From: Pleurodeles waltl
Taxonomy: Eukaryota; Chordata; Amphibia; Caudata; Salamandridae
NCBI RefSeq assembly: GCF_031143425.1
Contig: NC_090439.1
Location: 351,038,027-351,102,026, forward strand
Reading direction: 5' to 3'
Length of the DNA: 64,000 nt
Of the stretch, positions 52,949 to 63,526 are shown piece by piece. The notes beneath the pieces were generated by a model, which ran no database searches, was not told the origin of the DNA, and saw nothing but the letters and a program-made list of their open reading frames with translations. A program made the translations under genes and the position numbers. Position 1 is the stretch's first letter; every line of letters begins with the position of its first letter.

Positions 52949-55009
52949 AGTGTATTACAGAGCCCTCATACCTATTGATGAGCCCTCTGGATCTAAATGA
53001 GTCCCACATGACTTTGTGTACACATTTATATATTTGACTTGCATGAAGCAGATACTCTTATATCGGCTAGGCCGGGAGATTTGAAAAAAATCCTGAATAA
53101 AGGTCCTGCATAAGGAGGAGTTGTGGAAAAATGCCCTGTTAAAAGGAAGGTGTAACAGAGGCACAGAAAGACATATGAAGATTCAGTTTAAGAAACAAGC
53201 CCCAATGAAGGATAACAGAGGAACAATCAGACAAAAAGGTGGGTTTTAAGCTTTTTCTGAATAATAGCATGGTCATCAATATCTTGAACGTATTTAGGAA
53301 ACTGAGATAGATCTTGATTGCTAACACTGAAAAGGATCTTCCACCCATGTGAGCTAATCTGAAGTGAGGACCCACAGCAAGGGTTTTAGAATAGGAACGT
53401 AGAATGAGTGGAGATTCATACCTTCTTATGTGGACTGTGATGGCAGGGGCACTAAACAAGTTAAGGGCCTCTTTAACAAGGTACAGTGCCTTAAAAGGTA
53501 TATGAAGAGGGATGGGAAGCCAATGTAACTTATGTCTGGCTTCTATAATATGGTAGGATTTGCAAAGGCCAGAGCCAAGTGTATTGGTAGTGTTGATCAG
53601 ATGTAGATGAGAATTAGGTTTATTTGAGGTCCTAAATAAGATGCCTTGGCATAATCGATCCTGGAGTGGACTGTGGCTGCTAACAACAATGGGACGGTAC
53701 TCCGCTTGACTGCTTTAAAAGCTGAAGCTAGAAGGAGGAAGACAACACAGTTGCAGTAATTTAAGTCTCCAAGGTCAATTGTTTGTACAATTTTAAGCCG
53801 CTATTGTTGATCGGAACAAGAGGCAAGGAAGGAGGGCCCAATGCAGGGGAGGCACATTTGAGTGGTGCAAAGTTAACCAGAACCACAAATCAGAATTTAC
53901 ATTTTATTGCTATGGAGCTTTAATGTATTAACGCGCCACCAAGTTTGAGTAGCAGTAAGGTGGAATTTGATTCTTGAGCTTGTGTACTGGCTTATTTAAC
54001 CAATCTAGAGTTGGGCATTATCCACATATGAAACACACTTCAAATCTTAAGAACAGATCAATGGACTAGGGGTGGACATAACTATTAAAAAGTACAGAAG
54101 ACAGGAAAGATCCCTGTGGAACTCCAAAGTTAGCCTGTCTTTTCTTAGAGTAAAAAGTTCCAAAGGGCAAGATCTGACTGCAGTCCCAAAGAAAACAGTT
54201 ACATCAGCTCCACACACACACTCTTAGCCATAAAACATTTCAAGATTCAACCATAATTAAATGATTGACTGTGTTGAATGTAGCCCAGAAGTCAAGTAAC
54301 AAAAGTCCTGCAGGCACACTCTATGGGCCTCATTATGAACCTGGCGGTCACCAGACCGCCAGGGTCACGGTCGCGGTCGGACCACCTCCAAAGTTGACGT
54401 TATAACTGTGGCAAATGCGCCGTATTCGGACCGCTGGCACCGCCAAGTTGCTGCCAGTCGACAGCCTGCCAGTTTCATCGGTTGTAATCCTCCAGGGCAG
54501 TGGCAACGAGTCCCCTTTCCGCCCCCAGGGACCCCTGCACTGCCCATGCACTTGCCATGGGCAGTGCAGTTGCCCCCATGGACATCCCCATTGTGCTTTC
54601 CACTGCCTGAATTACGGTCATTGGAAAGCGTGATGGGTGCTGCTGCACCCGCCGGACTGCCTCAATGTTGAGGTCCTGTTCACCTCAGGGCCGGTTGGCA
54701 GAAATGCTGTTTCCGCCTGCCGGCCTTGCAGTGAACTCCTAATAGGGCCGGCGGTGTTCTGGTTGCACAGGCAGCCTGATGGAGGTACGAGTTTGGCGGC
54801 AAACTCATAATGAGGGCCTAAGTCTAAGGTCATTAAGGATGGAAACTATTACCATCTTGATTCCCATGCAGGGACTGAAGGCAGTCTGGGACTTATCAAG
54901 AAGGCTGTGATAGCTGAGATAGCCAGACAGCCATTGAGCAAGATATTTTTCTGCAATCTTTCTGACCAGTAGAAGCAACAAAATGGGCCTGTAGTTGAAA
55001 GAAATTGAG
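52949..55009 (-). pseudogene. L2-like LINE reverse transcriptase (decayed)
   Basis: On the minus strand, 55005-54820 reads FVASTGQKD with NYRP-like and LLDKSQTAFSP segments, as in the RT N-terminal blocks of L2/CR1 LINEs. After MITE5 the frame resumes at 54324. It passes through a degenerate DFWATFNTVNHLIM box, NFGVPQGSFLSSVLFNSYV and, further down, SRIDYAKASYLG (about 53660). The end near 53100-53060 corresponds to the LKTHLF-like tail region. Stops occur every few dozen codons. The match is by motif order only. Confidence 0.68.
54325..54818. mobile_element. Foldback element MH5 inside the L2-like LINE
   Basis: Ends are GGGCCTCATTATGA at the left and TCATAATGAGGGCC at the right. At 54535-54569 it carries a shorter version of the common core, with CTGCACTGCCCATG arms around seven bases. 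The rest is GC-rich with weaker inverted repeats. Flanks are CTAT and TAAG, so a two- to three-base TA-type duplication is possible. The ends resemble Harbinger; the core resembles MH1-MH4. Confidence 0.72.
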
Positions 55010-55959
55010 GCCCTTATGAGATTGGCGGCACATATTGCCTACTGTCACGGCGACGGCCTTCAACATACCGTTGCCATGGCTACCGACCGTCCTTGCCATT
55101 ATGACCGTAGCCGGAATTCCGCCAGAAGGCTGGCGGAATTCCAGCGAAGGTCATGGCAGCAGATGGCGGTAAGGTGGCGCGCCAGCAAAACATTGCCTAC
55201 CGTATCATGTTCCATGATGTGGCCTGGTGGTGTCTTGCTGGCGGACGCTGCTGCTGGCAGCAGCGACACGTCCCATCTCCTGCTGGAGGACCCACTGCAA
55301 GCAGGTAAGTCGGGATCTCCGACAGGAGAGTGGGGGTGGGGGGTGTTGTGTGCATGTGAGAGGGTGTGTGTGACTGTGAATGCGTGCATGCATGTGTAAT
55401 GTGTGTGTGCATGAGTGTGTGTGTGTGCGTGCATGTTGTGTCGTGTGCTTGCGTGTGTGCCTGGATGTATGTTTGTGAGTGTTGCTGTGAGTGTGTATGT
55501 ATGTGTGCATGCATGGGTGAATGTGTGTATGCATGTGTGTATGGGTGTGTATGTATTTGCGTGTATTTGTGTATATGGGGTTAGGGGGGTAGGGTTGGGG
55601 AGGGTAGGGGAAGACTCTGGGGAGGGGGAGGGGGCAGGGGAGACCCCTATTGGTGCCACAGAAAGAATTCCCTGGCACTGATAGAGTCTATCGCCATGGT
55701 TTCCGTGGCGGTACAGTAACCACGGAAACCATGGCGGTGGGCGGGGCCAAAATGCCATGGGTGGCCTAGTGACACCCACCAGGCTGGAGACTGAAGTCTC
55801 CAGCCCGGCGGTCATTACCGCTGTGGCCGTCGGTATGTTGACTTGGCGGTTTGGCTTTGGCCAAACTGCCAATGTCATAATAGTGGAGGTAGGTACCGCC
55901 AGCCTGTTGACGGTAATACCTTCACTATAGCACTGACCGCTGGGGTCGTAATGACCCCC
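55010..55959. mobile_element. Non-autonomous MITE-like element with GT-rich centre
   Basis: The likely limits are the TGAG repeats at 55006-55009 and 55960-55963, with left end GCCCTTATGAGATTGGCGG and right end (complement) GGGGGTCATTACGACC. Inverted pairing of the ends is only partial. Internal GC-rich blocks around 55095-55165 and 55695-55860 contain CGCCAGAAGGCTGGCGG and similar foldbacks. No gene is present; open frames here come from the GT tract. Confidence 0.55.
55325..55590. repeat. GT-rich microsatellite-like tract
   Basis: An irregular run of GTGTGTGTGC, ATGTGTGT and GCATGTGT units within the preceding element. Confidence 0.85.
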
Positions 55960-56583
55960 TGAGTGGGGATTTTTTTTAGATTAGGGCCCTCATCACAACC
56001 CTGGTGGTAAATCCCACTTACTGCCGTGCTGACGGCCGCCAAGATACCATAGCGGCAGCGGAAATCTGCTACAGGTATTACGACCCACATCTCGTAATCC
56101 GCTACAATACAGACACCCACACAAGTCTGCCACACCAAAGGTCAGTGAAAAACTGACGATAGCAAAACCTACACCGTCAGGCCAACAGAACTACGCCCAC
56201 ACTATCACGACCCACGAATCAACGCGGCGGTCATTCAAACAACGTAATCCATTGGCAGTACACACCGCTGCACTCAAAATACCCACAGACTTACAAAACA
56301 CAACCACATAGGACAATTCAAAATACACACACCTGACACACATACACACACCACACCCACACACACAATCCAATATAAAACACACACCCACATTACTCAC
56401 AACCCCTTACAACAACCTGTTTGGCAGAAGCCCAGAGAGAAAGAATAGCAAACACAACACCAGCATCCACATGCACACAACACCATCACTCATACAACAT
56501 CCACGCACCTCAAACAACACACCCCAACACATCCCCCCACACATTACAACAGACAGCACCTCACACATCACCCACACCACATC

Positions 56584-56962
56584 ATGGCACCTCAAAGACA
56601 CCCCAGGTTTTCTGAGGAGGAGCTCAGGGTCATGGTGGAGGAAATCATCCGGGTAGAGCCACAGCTATTCGGATCACAGGTGCAGTAGACATCCATTGCA
56701 AGGAAGATGGAGCTATGGCGGAGAATTGTCGACAGGGTCAACGCAGTGGGACAGCATCCAAGAACATGGGATGGCATCAGGAAGATGTGGAACGACCTAT
56801 GGGGGAAGGTGCATTCAGTGGTATCCAGACACCAGGTAGCAGTACAGAGGACTGGCAGTGGACCATCACCTCCTCCCCCACAACTAACAACATGGGAGGA
56901 GCAAGTCTTGGCAATCATGCATCCTGAGGTCCTTGCAAGAGTAGCAGGAGGACTGGACTCTG
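56584..56962 (+). pseudogene. Harbinger C gene 1, exon 1 (Myb/SANT-like, NAIF1-like)
   Basis: An ATG at 56584 is followed by RHPRFSEEELRVMVEEI (first helix). A TAG follows at codon 35, where copy A has CAA. Past it come MELWRRIVDRVNAVGQHP (second helix) and DGIRKMWNDLWGKV (third helix), then a tail ending in LARVAGGLDSG at a GTAAGT donor (56963). The WRRIVDRVNAV segment is close to the NAIF1 pattern known from vertebrates. NAIF1 and HARBI1 are a domesticated Harbinger pair, in which the Myb-like partner carries the nuclease into the nucleus. Confidence 0.78.
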
Positions 56963-57288
56963 GTAAGTCATATCTTTACTATTATATCCCCTACCCTACC
57001 TGCATGCCATCACAAACTCCTACCCCTACCCTCACACCCATCACCCCAACACCCCACAGATACCCCACTATCACAACCCACACATCCCAATCCCAAGGCA
57101 TGCATGTCACACCAATGCATGGACACCCATCACCAACGCATGTCCAGTACAGGTACTCACCCAGACCCCAAAATTAACAATCATACAAGGCCAAAGTCAA
57201 TAAGCCAACCACAGGAGTAGAGGGTAACTCACACATTGGACAAGAGGGCACACACAGATACGATAACTATGCATTTACCCCCTAATAG

Positions 57289-58074
57289 GACCCCTATCCA
57301 ACGTCACTGGAAAGGAGGTGCCAGCCATATCCAGTCCCCCCACAGAAGAGGCCCACAGTGATGACAGCAGCTCTGCACGCCTGGAGCAAGTTGACCAGCC
57401 CAGCCCATCAGGGACCTCGGGACAGTCGGTTCCCCTGCCACTATCACAAACAACCACAGAACCTCCTCCCTCAGGAAACACCAGCACAGCACCCACCCAG
57501 CGGGCCCATGCCACAGTCCCCAGGACACGTCAATCAGCAGTGTATCCACCACTACAGGGACCCCAGGCAAACCCACTAACCCAAGACAATCAGGGACCTG
57601 GTGTCAGTGGGCACACGGTTCAGGGGACAGAGGCACAGGATAACAGGGAAGCTGGGAGGACTGCTGTGCGACAAGGCACTCTCAAACATCATGGGAGAAT
57701 ACCATCATTCCCAGGAGACCATGGGCACAGTACTGGCCAAGTTTCAGGAGACCCAGCTGCTGCAGGAGGAAACCTACCTGGGGATCAGGGAGGACTTGAA
57801 GTCCATTAACAACACCCTAGTAACCATTGCAGGGGTACTGGCAGACATGGCCAACATCAAGAGGGACACAGTGGCACACCAACCGGCCCATGACACTAGC
57901 CTGAACGATAAACAGCCCTCCACCTCCGACGGCGCTAGTGGACAGGAGGTCCCGCCACAGAACCAACAGGCCACAAGCACCCCACCCCCTGCAAAAGGAG
58001 AACCACCCGGCAAACGGTCCCTGCGATCCAGGCACAAGACAGAGAACATTGCCAAGACCCCCGCCAGGAAATAG
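57289..58074 (+). pseudogene. Harbinger C gene 1, exon 2
   Basis: It follows an AATAG acceptor. An acidic Ser-rich start (EEAHSDDSSSARLEQVDQ) leads into a Pro/Thr-rich stretch. A frameshift near 57665-57685 intervenes. It then reads SNIMGEYHHSQETMGTVL and a coiled coil through IREDLKSINNTLVTIAGVLA. It closes with a basic KRSLRSRHK end, a likely nuclear signal, and TAG at 58072-58074. A polyadenylation signal lies at 58260-58265. The order (DNA-binding head, acidic linker, coiled coil, basic tail) suits an oligomeric accessory protein; that role is inferred. Confidence 0.72.
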
Positions 58075-58540
58075 GACTCTTCTGATAGTCACCCTTCTGT
58101 CCCACTCTATTACCCTGTCCACCTTCAACTGCCATTACTCCACTTCCTATGCCCCCTTGGACAATGCACCTGTGATGCCAATAGACTGGACTCCACCATG
58201 GACATTCCTCCACCATCACCCCAGCCCATTGCACAGCACCCTCCACTTATTAGCACAGAAATAAACACCCTTGAATCAAAAATCAATCTGCAGTCAGTCT
58301 GTACTTTCACAAATGTGTTACTGCAAATAGCAATGTCAATGTTCATTTTCACATACCAATGTTAGACAGTTGTTGGGCAGCAGTAAACATAACAGAAGGC
58401 AGAAAGTGGTACACAGATCTGTAAAATGGAAAGCCAAAGTGAACTGTCAGGGTCCATACACAGAGGCGAAAAGGCAGAATCATGCTATATCCTATAGTAG
58501 TCTGGCGTGAGAGGAGCAGTGCCAGTCTCTTACCTGTGTC

Positions 58541-59906
58541 TCACTGGAAGTATTGCATAATGATGTTGTTTCTGTTGTCAATATCTTCTTCTTCTGCCTC
58601 CTCTTCTTCACTGTCCACAGGCTCCACAGCTGCCACAAGACCAACATCAGGCCCATCCCCCTGCAGAAAAGGCACCTGGCGTCGCAAAGCCAGCTTGTGC
58701 AACATACAGCATGCCACGATGATCTGGCACACCTTCTTCAGTGATTAGTATAGGGAGCCACCTGTCACATGGAGGCACCGGAACCTGGGCTTCAGGAGGC
58801 CGAAGGTACGCTCAATTATCCTCCTAGTCCGCCCATGTCCCTCATTGTAGCGTTCCTCTGTCCTTGTCCTGGGATTCCTCACTGGGGTCAGTAGCCATGA
58901 CAGGTTGGGGTAACCAGAGTCACCTGCAAATATAGAGGGACAACTGTGAGACATACACCAACCATTAGGGACTCTACCATAGCCAGACACCTATGTAATC
59001 TGTGTTGGGACCTTGGGCTCACCTATTAGCCACATACAGTGCCTCTGGAGTTGTCCCATCACATAAGGGATGCTGCTATTCCTCAAAATGTAAGCGTCAT
59101 GCACTGAGCCAGGATACTTGGCATCCACACTGGTCTGCCAAACACACCATCTGCACATTCATAGAATGGTAGCTTTTGCGGTTTCTTTACACCTGTTCAT
59201 TTCTGCGGGAGGGGGACAAATGCCACATGTGTACCATCAATGGCACCAATGATGTTGGGGGTATGTCCCAGGGCATAGAAGTCAGCTTTCACTGTGGGCA
59301 AATCCTCCACCTGGGGGAATACGATGTAGCTGCGCATGTGTTTCAGCAGGGCAGACAACACTCTGGACAACACGTTAGAGAACATTGGCTATGACATCCC
59401 TGATACCTACTGGCCAGGAAATGGAGTACTGACAGGACCTGCACTGGAGGGGAGATTCCTGTGGGATTGTGGATAGCTGACATTAGGTCTGGCTCCAACT
59501 GGGCACACAGTTCATGGATTGTGGCACGATCAACTCTGTAGGTGATGATGATGTGTCTGTCTTCCATTGTCAACAGGTCCACCAGGGGTCTGTATACCGG
59601 AGGATGGCGCCATCTTATCATCTGCCCCAGCGGATGTGGTCTATGGAGGAGAAGGGTGAGCAGAGGGTCATACACCACATAGCTTGCACAAGGGTGTTTA
59701 GAACAAATATGATGTAATCTGTGTTTAGCGCTGTATGTCCGTATTCCTGCACAAAACTGCTGTGATGCAGTTAGTTGGCCTGCCCTGTAGCCACCTGAAA
59801 TGGCGGCTGCCTGCCCTGTAAGGAGGGACAAGGGGAAATGAGGTAACTGCGCTGGCATTGTACACCGTCGTGGTAGGCAGACGAAGACCGCGGTGGAATT
59901 CAGCAT
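58541..59906 (-). pseudogene. Harbinger C DDE nuclease (HARBI1-like transposase)
   Basis: Minus-strand exons. The first runs from about 59906 (upstream limit uncertain) to 59033. It holds TMEDRHIIITYRVDRATIHELC, the first catalytic Asp in IGAIDGTHVAFVP (about 59220) and the second in PGSVHDAYILRN (about 59095). The second exon, 58923 to about 58545, starts GDSGYPNLSWLLTPV. It carries the Glu in RRIIERTFGLLKPRF and ends in an acidic tail and MQYFQ-stop. All three catalytic residues remain. Frameshifts near 59390 and 59125, a stop in the linker and a stop near 58745 inactivate it. It is the most complete nuclease in the window. Confidence 0.85.
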
Positions 59907-60085
59907 TGGTTATCATTGGGCCCTATGGGTTCCAGGAGCCAATGACGATGTACGCCGGCGGTGACGGTATGCACCGCCGCTGACGTGACTGCCATTTTCT
60001 TCCTGTTCACTCACTTGATACATGACCTTCTACAGGAGACGACCTACACTGCAAGTGCTGCTGTGACCTGAGTCTGGAAGCGACA
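59907..60085. promoter_or_regulatory. Divergent promoter spacer, nuclease gene and gene 3
   Basis: About 180 bp separates the two divergent genes. It includes GCCGGCGGTGACGGTATGCACCGCCG (about 59955-59980), an inverted GGCGGTG/CACCGCC pair that also occurs near the transposon ends. This may let the Myb-like proteins bind their own promoter; I cannot test it here. Confidence 0.45.
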
Positions 60086-60199
60086 ATGGCTACAGTGTCT
60101 GGGTTAAGGGCCCCTGCCTTCACTGCGGAGGAGTTGGACAAACTGGTGGATGGGGTCCTCCCCCAGTACACGCAACTCTACGGTCAACCAGACAAACAG
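60086..60199 (+). pseudogene. Harbinger C gene 3, exon 1
   Basis: Thirty-eight codons from ATG 60086: ATVSGLRAPAFTAEELDKLV, then PQYTQLYGQ, the first helix of the second Myb/SANT-like domain. It ends at GTGAGT (60200) and is open throughout. Confidence 0.78.
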
Positions 60200-60400
60200 G
60201 TGAGTACACTGTGAGCAGGATGGATGGGACATGAATGTATGGAGTGGCGTCGATGGAAGATACAGGTGGGGGTGGGTAGAGGACAGCATGTGAGGATGGT
60301 CAGTGTATGTGTTTGTGGGCCAGGGTGGGTGGTTGTGGCCAATGAGTAAGAATAACCGGACGGGGGAGTAAAATCCATTCCTACTTTACATTTCCTCTAG

Positions 60401-60631
60401 GTCAGCGCCCACCAGAAGAAGGGTATTTGGCGTGCCATCGCCAAGGAAGTGCGGACCCTGGGGGTCTGCCATAGATGGAGCACCCACTGTCGCAAAAGGC
60501 CCAGCTGAGGATGGCCTCACAACGTGGAAGGGGTGCCTGTCGCACCATGACCCCCCTGATGTACCGGATCCTGGCGATGGCATATCCGGTGTTGGATGGG
60601 CGCTTGAGGGCATCACAGCAGCCACAAGGGG
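60401..60631 (+). pseudogene. Harbinger C gene 3, exon 2 (recognition helix deleted)
   Basis: It follows TTTCCTCTAG. It reads SAHQKKGIWRAIAKEVRTLG, then HCRK, after which 40 or so bases present in Harbinger A are missing. The third helix is therefore lost and the frame reaches a stop at once. The remainder (MYRILAMAYPVLDGRLRA) is as in copy A. The donor is GTGAGT at 60632. Confidence 0.78.
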
Positions 60632-61022
60632 GTGAGTACTGTCTGCATGCAGCTGACTCTGCATGCTTTATGAGGTTTCTGGGTGTGGGAATAGGGCTGT
60701 GGGTTCCCCTAGGGCAGGGCAAGTGTGCCAGGGTAGATCCATTGTTAGGCAGGCTCAGTGCCAGTACAAATCCCAAAAGTGGTAGTGGCCCTCTACACCT
60801 AGTCAGGCTCCTGTGGGTTCCAGGTGTGCATCAAATGGGTATAGCCACATTTCACCATGGGCATGTGATTTTCCCCTGAACTGTTAGTGCATGGCCTAGT
60901 GCATAGGGCTGCTCCCTGTGTGTTGTGTCCGCCAACTGTGGTGTTGTTGCAAGTATTGACCATGTCTCTCCTCTGTCTTTCCCCCCCTTTTTGTTTTGTC
61001 ACCCTGTCCTTGTGTGCATTAG

Positions 61023-62873
61023 CATCATCTGGGAAAGGAGCAGTGGCACCGGAGCATGAGGGAGCTGCAACCCACATGGCCCTGGAGGGTGAATGTATGG
61101 ATTCTGAAGACACCAGTGGGACGGAGAGCGAAGGGAGCTCCATGACAGGGTCAGGAGGAGACACCAGCAACAGCGACTTCTCCTCTGATGAGAGCTCCCT
61201 TGCGGTGGTGGACACCTCTGTGCCCACCGCAACAACAGGTGCAGCCACCACCCCCCCTACCAGCACCGCCCTCCCAGCAGCCCCTCATTGAGTTTCCCGT
61301 GCCCGCTCACCCAGGAGGGTGACCATCTCCTTCGCCCCAGGCACCTCAGGCCCTGCCCCAGTCAGCCCTGCTGCCCTCAGTGAGGAGGCTATTGACCCCA
61401 TGAGATCACTCACTGTTGGGCAATCAACTTTTTGAATGCCATCCAGGGTGTCGAGAGGCATTTGCAGCAAACAAATGCATCCCTGTAGGGCATTCATTCT
61501 GGCGTGGCAGCCCAACAGAGAGCATTTCAGGCTCTGGCCTCAGCACTGATGGCAGCAATTGTCCCTGTGTCCAGCCTCCCCCCTCCAAAATCTACTACCC
61601 AATCCCCTGTACCTCAGCCTATCCCAAGCACACCATCAGACCAGCATGCACACTCATCAACACACAAGAGTGGACATGGCACACATAAGCACCACACATC
61701 CCACAGGCACTCACACAAGCACCATCCCCATGCAGACACACCAACATCCACTGCCTCCATGGTGTCCCCCTCCTCCACGTCCTCCTCCTCCCTCCCAGTC
61801 TCATCTCCACTTACACCTGCATGCACTACATCCTCAGCCACTACCTCCATCACAAGCACGCCCATCACCACACACCACTCACGTGCAATCACCACCCGCA
61901 CTACCATTCACACGTCCCCTGTGCCCTCTCCCAGTGTGTCTGTGAGCCCTCCTCCCAAACTACACAAACGCCAGCACACACCCACTCATCAGCCATCCAA
62001 CTCACAACATCCTCCAGCCCATGCACCCTCACTCAAATTCTGCAGACACCTCTTACAACCACTACCTTTTCCTTCACTCCCAAACCCCCTCCATCTTCCC
62101 GTCCCAGGGTGTCTAAAAAACTTTTCCTCGCTAACTTTGACCTCTTTCATACACCTCTCCCCCGTCGTCCTTCCCCTAGGGCCAGGATGTCCAGATCCCA
62201 GCCCATCACCTCAGCCACAAAATCCTCCAGCACTGTGGTCCCTGCAAGTCCTATAACATTGCGGGCCGCACCCATCAGGGCTGCCAGTGCGCCACCTAAT
62301 GAGGCCAAGAATCACCCTATTCCGCCACTTGCCAAGGTGAAGAAGGGGTCAACATGCCGTAATGACAATCCGCACCAACCAAGCAGCAAGGCCTCCTCCA
62401 AGACTAAAGAGGACAGTGCCAAGGTCCCAGCAGTGACTTTCAAGGTGGGGAAGGGACACAAGGTGAAAGGGAAGTCAGCTCAGGGCACGGAGCCTCCGGG
62501 TGAGGGACTGGTGATACCACTTCTGCAGGTCAGAACAGCAACCTGTACTATGGTGTACAATGCCGCAACCACCGCCACCTGCACCGCCACCTGCACGCCC
62601 ACCTGCACGTCTGCTGCCTCTGCTCCAGGCCCCAGCATCATCCCCAGTGGGCAGCCCTCTGAGACTGCAGGAAACGTCCTGATGTCCACCTCCACAGGTG
62701 CTGACACATGCACCACCGCCAGCATGTCCACCGCTGACACCACTGCCGCAACCACCGCCACCTGCCCTGCGACGTACTCAGACTGTGCCACCACAGCCGA
62801 CATGGACATCATCCCCAGTGGGCAGTCGTCCGAGGCTGCAGGAGATGTTCGGGACCCTGCACAGCGTACATGA
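61023..62873 (+). pseudogene. Harbinger C gene 3, exon 3 (His/Ser/Thr/Pro-rich tail)
   Basis: After the shared acceptor it encodes an acidic Ser-rich part (EGECMDSEDTSGTESEGSSM), then a stop at 61289-61291. It then continues in the frame at 61504-62256 with AAQQRAFQALASALMAAIVP and a His-rich run (HKHHTSHRHSHKHHPHADT). A shift leads into 61821-62873, with SKKLFLANFDLFHTPLP, a Lys-rich stretch (AKVKKGS, GKGHKVKGKSAQG) and two copies of a PSIIPSGQPSE-like segment. It closes with a stop at 62871-62873. Copy C lacks the KxKDPTPP repeat of A and B. Confidence 0.65.
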
Positions 62874-63026
62874 GGCACCACAACCAGCACTGGCAGTACC
62901 AGCATTTGGCAGGCTGAGTTGCTGCAGGGTGGAGTGTGCCTCCATGGAGTATCATGCTACCTGTTCCTAGGAAATCTCGTGGCTCTGACACCCAGGTGCC
63001 GGAATGGGAACTGCCACACACCATGT

Positions 63027-63300
63027 GAAGCACTCTGGGCACAAAGCCCCCTCCAGTACCAGTGGAGAACAGCATCTGCTACCCCAGTCCTTGGCAGGAT
63101 GAAGCACTCTGGGTACAAAGCCCCCTCCAGAACCAGTGGAGAACAGCATTCACTACCCCAGTCCTTGGCAAGATGAAGCACTCTGGGCACAAAGCCCCCT
63201 CCAGAACCAGTGGAGAACAGCATCCACTATCCCAGTTCTTGGCAGGATGAAGCACTCTGGGCACAAAGCCCCCTCCAGAACCAGTGGAGAAAAGGATCCA
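63027..63300. repeat. 74-bp minisatellite downstream of gene 3 (Harbinger C)
   Basis: Four units start GAAGCACTCTGGG at 63027, 63101, 63175 and 63249. Each contains AAGCCCCCTCCAGAACCAGT, the phrase shared with the repeats of Harbinger A and B. It lies between the gene 3 stop and the polyadenylation signal. Confidence 0.87.
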
Positions 63301-63520
63301 CTAGAGAGACTGTGGCTTTACACTCCCCAGGACCAATCAGTGGGCTTGGAGCCCCCTCATGGAGCAGTGGCATCGTACCTTCATCCGGCTGAGGTGCCCC
63401 CCCTTCCACCTGACATGCGTGTTTTTTTCGACCTGATGCCCCAGCAGTGTTCTCTCCGTTTAGAGGCAGTTATCATGTGTGGGCTTTGCCCATGCATTTT
63501 GGGACCACTGGTCCACGGAC

Positions 63521-63526
63521 AATAAA
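63521..63526 (+). terminator. Polyadenylation signal of gene 3 (Harbinger C)
   Basis: AATAAA about 650 bp after the gene 3 stop and after the minisatellite, so the repeats would sit in the 3' UTR. Confidence 0.6.

Noticed and set aside
55099..55878. 259-residue minus-strand frame rich in His and Thr
   Set aside because: It is the translation of the GT-rich tract; the flanking parts do not match each other or any gene 3 copy.
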